A stretch of 64,000 nucleotides of DNA from Geobacter sp. AOG2 (GTDB taxonomy: Bacteria; Desulfobacterota; Desulfuromonadia; Geobacterales; Pseudopelobacteraceae). The stretch spans positions 3,193,574-3,257,573 of the forward strand of contig NZ_BLJA01000001.1 of NCBI RefSeq assembly GCF_019972295.1. Reading direction: 5' to 3'. Numbering within the stretch: the stretch's first letter is position 1; each line of letters starts with the position of its first letter. Both the position numbers and the translations under genes were made by a program. The notes below the pieces were generated by a model. It saw only the letters and a program-made list of their open reading frames with translations, was not told where the DNA came from and did not search any database. Positions 8,395-16,953 of this stretch are shown here, in pieces.

Positions 8395-10328
8395 GATAAT
8401 ACCCCCTCAATCTCGGCGCGCAGCATGGCGCGGGAAAAACCCCGGGCCGTGATGGCACCGGCCGGACAGACCGCCACGCAGGTGCCGCAACCTCGGCAGA
8501 GAATGTCCGAAACGTCGGCCGTTTTTGCGACTTCATTCCAGGAGATGGCCTTATACGGGCAGACTCTGATGCAGCTCTTGCAGCCGGCGCATTGCTCCAC
8601 GTCCACGACAGCCACCTGGGGGTCTACGGCCAGATCGCGCCCCTCCACCAGTTCCGAGAGTGCAACGCCAGCCGCTGCGGTGCCCGAGGCGAAGGCCTCG
8701 CGGATGTCGCCCGGTCCGCGGCAGGTGCCGGCCAGGTAGATTCCCTTGAGCGGGCTGAGAAAGGAGCCGGAGAGGGCGTGGATGGGGGCGATGAAGCCGG
8801 CATCGTCCACGCCCAGTTCCAGAAGACGCGCCGTTTGCGCAGTTCCTTGGCTGGGAACCGTGGGTCCGCAGAGCACTATCATGTCGGCAGGGATCTGGGT
8901 GCCGCTCGATGCACAGGTGATGACCCGTCCGTTCGGCGTTTCGGCCACGGTCAGGTCCCCGAGCCCTCTGTAACGGATCACATGGCTGTGGTCATGGTTG
9001 AAGAGGCGGGCGGCGTTGACTCCGGCGACCACCTGCTCCCTGATCAGGCGGGTGACGGTCAGCCCTTCCCGCTTTGCCGCGGAGATATGGGCATATTTCA
9101 GGGCAGCCTGGCAACAGGTGCCGGAGCAGTAAGTGACGACGTCATCGAACGATCCTGCGCACTGCACGATGGCGAGGGAGGCAGGGGCGGAACCGTCCCC
9201 TTTGACGAGTTCGCCGCCGCTGGGGCCGGTCATGGCCAGCAACCGCTCGAAGGCATAGGCGGAGAAGACATTGTCCCGGCCTGCGAAAACGGGCGGGGAA
9301 ACCGGCAGTTCCTCGGCCCCGGTGGCCACAATGATGGCACCGACCTCCACCACACTATCGCGGATTGTGTCGTTGAAGTCAAGGGCACCCTCCACCGGGC
9401 ATTCGGCCAAGCAGGCGCCGCACTCCCGGCCGTTCAGCTTCAGGCAGTGGCCGGCATCCACGTGAGGAAGGTTGGGGAGCGCGCCGACAAACGGGCCATC
9501 TACGGCAGCCAGTTCACCGCCGCAGTTCCAGCGGTTTTCCCGTCGCACCGGGCAGACCGTGGCGCAGATCATGCAGCCGATACAGAGTTCAGGATTGATG
9601 TAGCGGGGTTGCTGACGCAGAGTTAGTTGCCAGTTGCCGAAGCTTCCTTTAACCTCGGTCACCTCCGTCAGGGTGAGGAGCTTGATGTGCTCGCTTTCCG
9701 GGCCGTGGAGCAGTTCGCCCATGCCCGGCTCAAGGAGGCAGGGGCCGCACTCCAGATTGGGGAATAGCTCTTCGAAGCGTACCGGCATACCGCCGAAAAA
9801 AGGCTCTTTTTCTATCAGCGTCACTATACGACCGGCGCGCGCCAGGGTCAGGGCGGCCTGAATACCCGCTGGCCCGGCTCCGATGACGGCAACGTCGGTC
9901 CGTACCGGGACATGGCGTTCCATGAGCGGCTGATGGTGGCCGACCCGCTGCAAGGCTGCTGTTATCAGGCGCGCCGCCTTGCGCGTCGCCTGGTCGGGAT
10001 CGGCGGTAACCCAGGCCACCTGCTCGCGGACGTTGATCATCTGGAGGTAATAGGGGTTAATACCGACAGCGGTCAGCAGGTTGCGGAACGTCCTTTCGTG
10101 CTCCCGCGGCGAACAGGCTGCCACCACGACCCGCTCCGGTCCCTGCTCCTTCAGCCAGGCGGCTAGTTTCTCCAGGTTGTCGGCACCGCAGGCCAGTTCA
10201 TCGGTCGTGACGACCGGTTTGTCCGGGTGTCCGGCCAACTGGGTTCGCACCTTTTCCCAATCGATCTTCTCGCTGATGATGCCGCTGCAGGTACACAGGA
10301 TTATGGCGGTTTTCGGTTGATGATTCAT
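8391..10328 (-). CDS. hdrA: Heterodisulfide reductase subunit A-like flavoprotein (HdrA)
   Basis: 645-residue iron-sulfur flavoprotein. An N-terminal CTCSGIISEKIDW segment is followed by a Rossmann FAD motif VIGAGPAGIQAALTLARAG (about residues 145-165). Two cysteine clusters lie in the middle (CIGCMICATVCPV and CGACLAECPV), and a C-terminal two-cluster ferredoxin domain holds CAGCKSCIRVCPY and CRGCGTCVAVCPA. In methanogens HdrA is the bifurcating subunit between MvhD and HdrBC. Here mvhD follows and mvhA/G precede, but no hdrB or hdrC is in the window, so its second acceptor is unknown. The ATG at 10328 overlaps the protease stop; the longer open frame upstream is out-of-gene sequence. Confidence 0.94.
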   Translation of the reverse strand: MNHQPKTAIILCTCSGIISEKIDWEKVRTQLAGHPDKPVVTTDELACGADNLEKLAAWLKEQGPERVVVAACSPREHERTFRNLLTAVGINPYYLQMINVREQVAWVTADPDQATRKAARLITAALQRVGHHQPLMERHVPVRTDVAVIGAGPAGIQAALTLARAGRIVTLIEKEPFFGGMPVRFEELFPNLECGPCLLEPGMGELLHGPESEHIKLLTLTEVTEVKGSFGNWQLTLRQQPRYINPELCIGCMICATVCPVRRENRWNCGGELAAVDGPFVGALPNLPHVDAGHCLKLNGRECGACLAECPVEGALDFNDTIRDSVVEVGAIIVATGAEELPVSPPVFAGRDNVFSAYAFERLLAMTGPSGGELVKGDGSAPASLAIVQCAGSFDDVVTYCSGTCCQAALKYAHISAAKREGLTVTRLIREQVVAGVNAARLFNHDHSHVIRYRGLGDLTVAETPNGRVITCASSGTQIPADMIVLCGPTVPSQGTAQTARLLELGVDDAGFIAPIHALSGSFLSPLKGIYLAGTCRGPGDIREAFASGTAAAGVALSELVEGRDLAVDPQVAVVDVEQCAGCKSCIRVCPYKAISWNEVAKTADVSDILCRGCGTCVAVCPAGAITARGFSRAMLRAEIEGVLS

Positions 10329-10801
10329 GGTGCCTCCGCGGGTGAACCCGCATGTCTCCGGGCGAGGATGGAGCGGACTGCGGTGCAGGCCCGCTGTACC
10401 GCAGTCTCGACCTCGGGAGTAAGAGCTTCGCTGAAAGTTGTGACATCCTTGGCGACCACGGCAACCAGGCTTATGTCCGTGTCGTCGGGGAGCGGCATCC
10501 CCATGGTGCGACCGATATCGAGCGCCTCGGTGAGACCGCAATCATGGCTACAGGCCGCGTTGTGCGAAGCACCTTCGATGCCGCTCACGACCACCTCGCC
10601 CGGAGAGAGGCCCTCGTCGAGCAACGCGTCGATGATGATGGCCCCTCGTGTACCGGACAACTCCTCCAACAGCAGTAGACCGCCCGCATGAGCCTCCACG
10701 AAACGGACGCCGGGATACTCCTCTCTGGCAAGTTCGCGGACGACCCGGGGCCCGACACTGTCATCGGTGAGAAACGGTGATCCCAGGCCGATGACCACCA
10801 T
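10325..10801 (-). CDS. Hydrogenase maturation endopeptidase for the Mvh large subunit
   Basis: 158-residue member of the HyaD/HybD/HoxW/FrcD family. These nickel-dependent proteases remove the C-terminal extension of the hydrogenase large subunit after NiFe insertion. The family start VIGLGSPFLTDDSVGPRVV contains the metal-binding acidic residue after the G-x-G-N/S-P-x-x-x-D pattern, and an acidic residue in IIIDALLDEG gives the second. It begins one base within the stop of mvhA and overlaps hdrA by four bases, so its target is very likely the adjacent MvhA, whose C-terminus after DPCCSCATH is 27 residues long. Confidence 0.92.
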   Translation of the reverse strand: MVVIGLGSPFLTDDSVGPRVVRELAREEYPGVRFVEAHAGGLLLLEELSGTRGAIIIDALLDEGLSPGEVVVSGIEGASHNAACSHDCGLTEALDIGRTMGMPLPDDTDISLVAVVAKDVTTFSEALTPEVETAVQRACTAVRSILARRHAGSPAEAP

Positions 10802-12294
10802 CAGCAGCCCCGGCTGATCCGGTCGAGAATGGTACCGACGCCTGCGCGGCGGATCGTGATTTCCAACGGTGCGGTGCCGATGGCGTGGGTGGCGCAGGAA
10901 CAGCAGGGATCATAAAGACGGAAGGCCATTTCAACCCTGTTAAGGATGCCGTCGTTGACTACACCATTGTGGATCAGACCCTTGGCGGCCTTGGCGATGG
11001 ACATGCCAATGGGGGCGTTGTTGTTGGTCGTTCCGACCACCAGATTGACACTGGTAAGGATGCCCCGCTCATCACAGCTGTAATGATGCGTAAGGGTCCC
11101 GCGTGGCGCCTCGACGGAACCGATGCCGACACCGGCGCGATATGAAACGATCTGCCGAACATTAGGGTCGCACAGCTCGGGGTGGTCGGCCAGTTCCTGC
11201 ATCCGTTCCGCCGCATAGAGGAGCTCGACCAGGCGCGCCCAGTGGGTGGCGAGCCGATGGTGTACCGGGCGATTGCGGCCGCCCGGACCGGTGCCGCGGC
11301 AGCCGAAGGCATCGAAGAACCTCTCGAACTCGGCCTGGGCGCGGGGTGTTGCCATCCGGTCGGCCACGTTAAGTCGTGCCAGGGGGGTTGCCTGGTAGAC
11401 GCCGCTCTCGGGGCCGTCCACGAACCCCTTCCAGCCGATCTTCTTCAGGTAGGGGAATTTGACGTAACTCCAGGGCTCCACATGTTCCGCGATATGGTCC
11501 AGGTACTTCTGGGGCCGGTAGCGGGTGAGCTCGTTGCCGGCCGGGTCGACGACCCGTATGGTGCCGTCGTAGAAGTTAGGTGCGTTATCGGCGTCCACTG
11601 TACCCATGGAATAGGTTTGGTGCGCGTAAAGATCACCCATTACCAAGTCTCGGTAGGCCTCGTTGCCCAAGACGATTTGGTGGAAGGTTTCCAAGGAGAA
11701 CAGGGCGAATTCGATGTTTTGCCGAGCAATCTGCCGGGCTTCTTCGGCAATCTCCGGGGTGACCGCAACGCTCCATCCTCCGGGCAAGGCGCCGCAGAGG
11801 TGAACGCCCCGGCCGCCAAGCTTTTTGATCAGTCCGTGATTACGCGCCCGGCAAGCAATGACTTCCTTGCCGGCATCCAGGCCGACTTTGCGAATCACAC
11901 CGAGGATATTTCGCTCTTCCTTGGGAGCGTCGGGCCCAACGATGAAATCGGGCCCGCCGAGGCAGTAGAAATGGGTGGTATGGTCGGTGACGAAAAACGC
12001 GCTGTAGATTAGCTCGCGGATTCGGACCGCTGCGGGGAGGCAGGGGGCTCCGAACATCTCGTCAAGAGCCTTGGCTGCGGCAATGTGGTGCGCTTCGGGA
12101 CATACCCCGCAGATGCGGTTGGTGATGTTGGGCATCTCCTCAGATTGTCGGCCGACGCAGAAGGACTCGAAGCCGCGCAGTTCGGGAACCTGAAAATAGG
12201 CTGAAACAACCTCGCCGGCGTCGTCAAGAAAGATCTCGATCCTGCCATGTCCCTCCAGGCGGGTGATGGGGTCAATGGTGATGCGCTGGTTCAT
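10801..12294 (-). CDS. mvhA: Group 3 [NiFe]-hydrogenase large subunit (MvhA-like)
   Basis: Catalytic subunit holding the NiFe centre; oxidises H2 in the cytoplasm. The 497-residue protein begins ITIDPITRLEGHGRIEI, has the first metal-ligand motif RICGVCPEAHH (about residue 62), and the second, DPCCSCATH, near the C-terminus. The His after the second motif is the expected cleavage site, leaving a 27-residue tail to be removed by the neighbouring protease. No signal peptide is present on it or on its small subunit, in contrast to Hyb. Four-base overlap with mvhG and one-base overlap with the protease show a tight operon. Confidence 0.95.
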   Translation of the reverse strand: MNQRITIDPITRLEGHGRIEIFLDDAGEVVSAYFQVPELRGFESFCVGRQSEEMPNITNRICGVCPEAHHIAAAKALDEMFGAPCLPAAVRIRELIYSAFFVTDHTTHFYCLGGPDFIVGPDAPKEERNILGVIRKVGLDAGKEVIACRARNHGLIKKLGGRGVHLCGALPGGWSVAVTPEIAEEARQIARQNIEFALFSLETFHQIVLGNEAYRDLVMGDLYAHQTYSMGTVDADNAPNFYDGTIRVVDPAGNELTRYRPQKYLDHIAEHVEPWSYVKFPYLKKIGWKGFVDGPESGVYQATPLARLNVADRMATPRAQAEFERFFDAFGCRGTGPGGRNRPVHHRLATHWARLVELLYAAERMQELADHPELCDPNVRQIVSYRAGVGIGSVEAPRGTLTHHYSCDERGILTSVNLVVGTTNNNAPIGMSIAKAAKGLIHNGVVNDGILNRVEMAFRLYDPCCSCATHAIGTAPLEITIRRAGVGTILDRISRGC

Positions 12295-13295
12295 TGGTCA
12301 ACCTCCGGGCTACGGTTGGCGACCGTGGCTGTTGCCAGATTGTAGCGATAGAAGGTGCCGAGCGGGTCCGCCACACCAGCAAGGGCGCCACGCAGATGGG
12401 CATGGATGTCGGCCTCCGCTTTGCCGCTGGACTCTCCGGGATCGACAACAGCGACAAGGGCCGACAACGCGGCTGCGCCAGGATCGGCATCCAGATCGAG
12501 CGCGCCATAACAGCCGGTACAGGGCATGGCGACGGCGGGGCAGAGGGCGCCGCAACCGCCATGGGTGGCTGTGCCGATGCAGGCAAATCCCTGTTCAGCC
12601 AGGCACCATCCTGCCTCGGGAAGTGCTTCGAAAGGGCGTACTAACCGGGCGGCCAAGGAACCGCGTTTTTCACGTTCACATTGGTCGCATACGGCTCGGG
12701 GCGTGCAACCGAGCAGCGTGCCGTTTCCCGGCAGGGGATTGCCTGAAGCGACGTGGCGGATAACGGCGACGATCTGTTCCGGTTCGGGCGGACAGCCCGG
12801 CATGGTGTAGTCAACCGTTACTGCCTCGTGCACGGCCAGCACCCGTTGCAGGAACGCCGGCAGTTCCAACTCACCGCCTGGTACGGCCGAGGTCGCTCCG
12901 GGAATTAGTCCCTGAATGTTATCGGTGCTTGCCGAGCCGCAGAAAACTGTTTCCAGCATGTGGCTGATGCCGTGCTGGTTGGCCAAGGCCGGGATACCAC
13001 CGCTGGCGGCGCAGGCACCGAAGGCGATAAATATTTGAGATTTGCAACGCAGGAGTTCGGCCATTTCCAGGTTTTCTTCCGTCCTCAGGGCGCCGTTAAA
13101 GAGAGTCAGGAAGATAGCTTTGTCAGGTAGGGCCTCGATGTCGGCACGCTTGGTATCCAGGAGGCAGGGGCAGAACATGAAGTCGAAATAGGCATCAATC
13201 TCAAGAAGCGCCTCGTTGATGTTTGCCAGGGCGATCTCGCAACCGCCGCAAGATGCGGCCCAGTACATGGCAAGTTTAGGTTTGAGGTTCGGCAT
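12291..13295 (-). CDS. mvhG: Group 3 [NiFe]-hydrogenase small subunit (MvhG-like)
   Basis: 334-residue electron-transfer subunit partnered with MvhA. The proximal 4Fe-4S ligands appear in ASCGGCEIALANI, FGACAASGGI and MPGCPPEPEQI. A C-terminal cysteine-rich ferredoxin-like part follows (CDQCERE, CIGTATHGGCGALCPA, MPCTGCYGALD), typical of MvhG/FrhG. There is no Tat signal, so the enzyme is cytoplasmic. GGAGG-like sequence precedes the start. The upstream chemoreceptor gene ends only 20 bases before it, so both are probably on one transcript. Confidence 0.95.
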   Translation of the reverse strand: MPNLKPKLAMYWAASCGGCEIALANINEALLEIDAYFDFMFCPCLLDTKRADIEALPDKAIFLTLFNGALRTEENLEMAELLRCKSQIFIAFGACAASGGIPALANQHGISHMLETVFCGSASTDNIQGLIPGATSAVPGGELELPAFLQRVLAVHEAVTVDYTMPGCPPEPEQIVAVIRHVASGNPLPGNGTLLGCTPRAVCDQCEREKRGSLAARLVRPFEALPEAGWCLAEQGFACIGTATHGGCGALCPAVAMPCTGCYGALDLDADPGAAALSALVAVVDPGESSGKAEADIHAHLRGALAGVADPLGTFYRYNLATATVANRSPEVDQ

Positions 13296-13315
13296 GACGC
13301 CTCCTTTTGTGATGG

Positions 13316-14299
13316 TCAGAGTCGGTCGGCGATGCCGCAGGCCTCATCGGCGGCCTCGGCGGTGGAGATAACGGCCCCGCTGATGGAGTTTATCGAATCA
13401 TGTATGGAACCGCATTCCTTGGCAAGTTTTTCGGCAACATGCGACAGGTTCTGGGATTGCTGCGCCACTGCCATGACTAGTGAATCCACCGACCGGGAAA
13501 CGGTCTCGGAACGGCTGGCCAGTTTCGTCGCACTTTGTATCACGGTCTGGGCGACCCGCATGCCTTCCGCAACTGTACTGTTAGTGGTCTTGATGATGGC
13601 GGTAACATCTTTCGTGCTGGCGTCGACATTCTCAGAAAGTCGCTTTACCTCATCCGCCACTACGGCGAACCCCCGTCCCGCCGTCCCGGCGCGGGCGGCC
13701 TCGATGGCGGCGTTGAGCGCCAGAAGGTTGGTCATGGAGGCAATATCGCTGATCACATCCACCATGCCGGAGATCTGTTCGGTGGCAGTGGAAATGGCGC
13801 GCATCGCCTCGTCGAGCTGCTGTGCACCGCCGGATGCCACGGATATCTCCGAGACCACGTCAGCCATACCGGACTTGGCCTGCTGTGCTTGGTTGACCAT
13901 GGTGTGCCCCGTGGCGGCGAGTTCTTCAAGACGCTGGCTCGAAGCCTCCAGGGTATCGGTATCTCCCAGCATGTTTGCGCTGATCTCGCAGACGATGCCG
14001 ACCGTTGTGGCCACTTGGTCTGATACCTGGATCATGGATTGCTTCAGGGGGGCAAGATCGACGGTCGGGGTGTGTACCGGTTGGCACTGCTCAACCGACA
14101 GGGAGGAGGTAAACTCATTGGTGGATTCTTCTGGGAGGCTTTCTCGTGGGGCGAGATAGATGTGTATGCTCGCGAGTGCCAGACCGGATACGATTGCAAC
14201 CCAGACGGAAAAGAATTGTGAAAAGAGAAGGACGGCTACAAAGGCGGCGATGCCGGAAACCCATTTGAGGGGGGGAAAGGCGAAACCGGTAAAAACCAT
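13316..14299 (-). CDS. Short membrane-anchored methyl-accepting chemotaxis protein, first gene of the mvh operon
   Basis: 327 residues. Two membrane segments within residues 1-50 are joined by a very short loop, so there is no periplasmic sensor. No recognisable HAMP follows; the coiled-coil starts soon after. The signalling tip is clear: [19 protein letters not shown], then [20 protein letters not shown] (about residues 182-220). There is no C-terminal CheR/CheB-binding pentapeptide. The gene stops 20 bases before mvhG in the same direction. A link between hydrogen metabolism and taxis or another CheA pathway is inferred from this position only. No che genes are in the window. Confidence 0.88.
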   Translation of the reverse strand: MVFTGFAFPPLKWVSGIAAFVAVLLFSQFFSVWVAIVSGLALASIHIYLAPRESLPEESTNEFTSSLSVEQCQPVHTPTVDLAPLKQSMIQVSDQVATTVGIVCEISANMLGDTDTLEASSQRLEELAATGHTMVNQAQQAKSGMADVVSEISVASGGAQQLDEAMRAISTATEQISGMVDVISDIASMTNLLALNAAIEAARAGTAGRGFAVVADEVKRLSENVDASTKDVTAIIKTTNSTVAEGMRVAQTVIQSATKLASRSETVSRSVDSLVMAVAQQSQNLSHVAEKLAKECGSIHDSINSISGAVISTAEAADEACGIADRL

Positions 14300-14580
14300 G
14301 ATCTGAGTATGCTCCCTTCACTTCAACTGAGAGTATGTGTTGATTTTGTGCAGGGGTTCAAAGTTTGTCGCCAATCGGCCTCATGCCGCGCGGGTGGGTC
14401 GAAGGAGCGGCGCGCGCGGCACAGTGTTAAGCTGTGTTGTTCAACTGCCCGTCGGGGGTGACGGTCCCAAGAGCCTTGGCGCAAGGATGCGCACAAATAA
14501 CATACGCCAGATCGGTAAAGCAACGGTGTATACATGGGTTGGAGGAATGCCGCCCAGTCCGTTCCCCGTGTTCTATATAA
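14300..14580 (-). promoter_or_regulatory. Leader region of the chemoreceptor-mvh operon, with inverted repeats
   Basis: 281 bases between hybP and the chemoreceptor gene hold no credible ORF. Two structures stand next to each other: an 8-bp inverted repeat GCCGCGCG/CGCGCGGC (14385-14392 and 14413-14420), and a dyad CACAG-N7-CTGTG (14420-14436). The first has no following T run and is a poor terminator. The dyad could be an operator. No sigma-54 site with correct GG-N10-GC spacing was found, so it is unclear whether mvh has its own promoter or is read through from hyb. Confidence 0.35.
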
Positions 14581-15063
14581 TCAACAACATTTTTCAACCG
14601 GTGTCCCGGATGCCACAATCTCGGCAACCAGCAGTTCGGCCAGTCCGGGGAGCTTTCCGGACAGTAGTGGCGAAAGCTCGGCACCGGCCTCATAGGATGC
14701 GGGGATGATACCGAACAGGGTGATCTTTTCGGGACAGCGGTCACGGATTTCGGAGAGCGCCAGTACCTCTTGGATGCCGATCTGGTGTGGCGACATCTTG
14801 ATCGGCAGCTTGCCCAGCATGAAGTCGTCTTTCTCGTAGCGATAGATATCCCCCGGCTCTCCCTTGGCTTCTATAACGTCCACCAGGAACACCTGGTCAG
14901 CGTCTTCAAGCATGTGGGAGACCATGATACCGAGCGTGCCGCCGTCGTACAAGGTTACCTCGGGCGGAAATACATAGTGTTTCTGCAGGTACTGGATAAA
15001 ATGGACCCCGAAGCCTTCATCGGAGAGGAGCAGGTTGCCGGCGCCAAAAATAAGGGTTTTCAT
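14581..15063 (-). CDS. hybP: Hydrogenase maturation endopeptidase for HybL
   Basis: 160-residue HybD/HyaD-family protease. It starts MKTLIFGAGNLLLSDEGFGVHF, with the family G-x-G-N-x-L-x-x-D-E pattern, and later DQVFLVDVIEAKGEPGDIYR and a conserved His in MSPHQIGIQEVL. It is the last gene of the hyb operon and should cleave the 15-residue tail of HybL after DPCIACAVH. The ATG at 15063 follows AAAGGAT; the frame continues upstream to 15159 through repeat-like intergenic sequence. It differs clearly from the second protease gene in the mvh operon, so each hydrogenase has its own. Confidence 0.93.
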   Translation of the reverse strand: MKTLIFGAGNLLLSDEGFGVHFIQYLQKHYVFPPEVTLYDGGTLGIMVSHMLEDADQVFLVDVIEAKGEPGDIYRYEKDDFMLGKLPIKMSPHQIGIQEVLALSEIRDRCPEKITLFGIIPASYEAGAELSPLLSGKLPGLAELLVAEIVASGTPVEKCC

Positions 15064-15084
15064 GAAGTATCCTTTTGCCATCGC

Positions 15085-15195
15085 TAAAGACACAAAGAGC
15101 ACAAAGGCTGCCGACAATAGTGAACAGTGGCTCGGCTTATTCGCTCCACCTCTCTTCACTATTGTCAGCGCCCTTTGCGCCTTTGTTGTGAGAGT
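15085..15195. repeat. Imperfect inverted repeat between hybL and hybP
   Basis: GACAATAGTGAA and TTCACTATTGTC form a perfect 12-bp inverted repeat. It is flanked by more loosely matching ACAAAG/CTTTG-rich arms, and the whole element spans about 110 bases. This is the only sizeable gap inside the hyb operon (145 bases). It resembles the intergenic palindromes rich in CACAAAGG-type words found in many deltaproteobacterial genomes. It could stabilise or split the transcript between hybL and hybP. Confidence 0.6.
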
Positions 15196-15208
15196 TGCAG
15201 GGTGATTG

Positions 15209-16888
15209 CTACATTACCTTAACGTTTGTGATCTCTTTCCCCTCCGGGTCGATGGTATGCACCGCGCAGGCGATGCAGGGGTCGAAGGAGTGGATGGTCC
15301 TCAACACCTCAAGCGGTTTGTCTGCCACGGCCACGGGATTGCCTACCAGCGAGGCTTCATACGGACCAAGTGCACCCTTGTCGTCACGCGGCGAGGCGTT
15401 CCAGGTCGAGGGGACAACCGCCTGGTAGTTCTTTATCTTGCGGTTTTCGATCACCATCCAGTGAGAAAGGGTGCCGCGCGGTGCTTCGTGGAAACCGACG
15501 CCCTTATATTCGCCTTTGGGTATTTCGGTGGGATTAGCATAGACCTTGTCGCCTTTACCCACGTTTTCCAGCAGCTTGTCCAGGTACTCCAGGGAGTAGT
15601 CGGCCATCAGGTGAGCGCGGATGGCCCGGGCGCCGAGGCGGCCCATGGTGGAGTGCAGGTCGTTCACGCCGACACCGATCTTGGCGCAGCTTGCATCCAC
15701 AAGCTTTTTGACTTTCTCGTTGCCGCCGGCATAGGCGGCAAACAGCTGAGCCGGCGGGCCGACCTGAACCGGTTTGCCGTCCAGACGGGGGGCCTTGCAC
15801 CAGGAGTATTTGCCGTTGTCCTGAAAATCGGTGTAATTGGGCTTGGTCTCGCCGTCCCAGGGGTGCAGGGTACTGTTTCCTTCATACCAAGCGTGGGATA
15901 CGTTTTCCTTGATGTTGGCTATCAGGTCCAGATCCTGATGGTTGGTGATGATGCGCGCCTTCTTGATGTCGCCGCCGTTGATGATGGCGCCCGGCAGGGC
16001 GAACTTCGTGTTCTTGGTATCTTCGGGCAACTCCGGCACGGCCAGGTAGTTTACCACGCCGCGGCCGTATTTGAACCACTCCTTGTAGATGGAGGCGATG
16101 GCTACCATGTCGGGATAGTAAACCTGCTGGACAAAATCGCGGGTTTCCGTCATCAGGGCTTTCAGAGCAGCAATTTTCTCCATGTTAAGGGTGGCCAGGT
16201 TTTCCATGTTGATGGCGGTCGCGACGCCGCCCACGCACAGGTTCTGGATGTGCGGGTTCTTGCCACCCAGAATGGCAATTGCCTGAGCGGCCTTACGCTG
16301 GTAATCCAGGGCCTTGAGGTAATGGGCGACCGCCATGAGGTTGGCCTCGGGCGGCAGTTTCATCGCTGGGTGCCCCCAGTAGCCGGAGGCAAAGATGCCG
16401 AGGCGACCTGTTTCAACGAAGGATTTCAGCTTCTGCTGGACGGCTTTGAATTCGGTTTCACTGTTGCCCGGCCAGTTGGAGATGGATTGGGCCAACTGGG
16501 CCGTCTTCTTGGGGTCGGCCTTGAGGGCCGAGACCACATCCACCCAGTCCAGTGCGGACAGGTGGTAGAAATGTACGATATGGTCCTGCACCGAATGCTG
16601 GGCCATGATGATGTTTCTGATATACTGGGCGTTCAGCGGTACATCCACCTTCAGGGCGTTCTCCACCGAGCGGATCGAGGAGATAGCGTGAACGGTGGTG
16701 CAGACGCCGCAGAAACGCTGGGCGTAAATCCAGGCATCCTGAGGTGGGCGATCTTTCAGGATGGTTTCAATACCTCGCCACATCTGGGCGGACGACCAAG
16801 CGTTGCTGACAGAGCCGCCGTTTACTTCAACATCGATTCTCAGGTGACCTTCGATGCGGGTGATCGGGTCAAGGGTAATGCGAGCCAT
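15209..16888 (-). CDS. hybL: Periplasmic uptake [NiFe]-hydrogenase large subunit
   Basis: 559-residue catalytic subunit of a group 1 membrane-associated uptake hydrogenase. It begins ITLDPITRIEGHLRIDV, carries the first ligand motif RFCGVCTTVHAISS (about residue 60), and ends with DPCIACAVH plus a 15-residue tail. That tail is the expected maturation cut for the adjacent HybP. It has no signal peptide of its own and should be co-exported with the Tat-signal-bearing HybS. hybB ends 66 bases upstream. Confidence 0.96.
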   Translation of the reverse strand: MARITLDPITRIEGHLRIDVEVNGGSVSNAWSSAQMWRGIETILKDRPPQDAWIYAQRFCGVCTTVHAISSIRSVENALKVDVPLNAQYIRNIIMAQHSVQDHIVHFYHLSALDWVDVVSALKADPKKTAQLAQSISNWPGNSETEFKAVQQKLKSFVETGRLGIFASGYWGHPAMKLPPEANLMAVAHYLKALDYQRKAAQAIAILGGKNPHIQNLCVGGVATAINMENLATLNMEKIAALKALMTETRDFVQQVYYPDMVAIASIYKEWFKYGRGVVNYLAVPELPEDTKNTKFALPGAIINGGDIKKARIITNHQDLDLIANIKENVSHAWYEGNSTLHPWDGETKPNYTDFQDNGKYSWCKAPRLDGKPVQVGPPAQLFAAYAGGNEKVKKLVDASCAKIGVGVNDLHSTMGRLGARAIRAHLMADYSLEYLDKLLENVGKGDKVYANPTEIPKGEYKGVGFHEAPRGTLSHWMVIENRKIKNYQAVVPSTWNASPRDDKGALGPYEASLVGNPVAVADKPLEVLRTIHSFDPCIACAVHTIDPEGKEITNVKVM

Positions 16889-16953
16889 GTATTTCCTCCG
16901 TTATCGGTTTTATTAACAATAATTCAACAGCGTATTGGTTTCTGCCTCGTTGT

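Noticed and set aside
10329-10541. 71-residue N-terminal extension of the hdrA frame
   Set aside because: It lies inside the protease gene in another frame; the ATG at 10328 overlaps the protease stop and matches the HdrA start.
14361-14377. TGGCGACAAACTTTG on the minus strand as the mvh sigma-54 promoter
   Set aside because: The position of GC is occupied by TG, so the invariant -12 dinucleotide is missing.
14476-14491. TGGCGCAAGGATGC as a sigma-54 promoter
   Set aside because: GG and GC are nine bases apart instead of ten, and no plus-strand gene follows.
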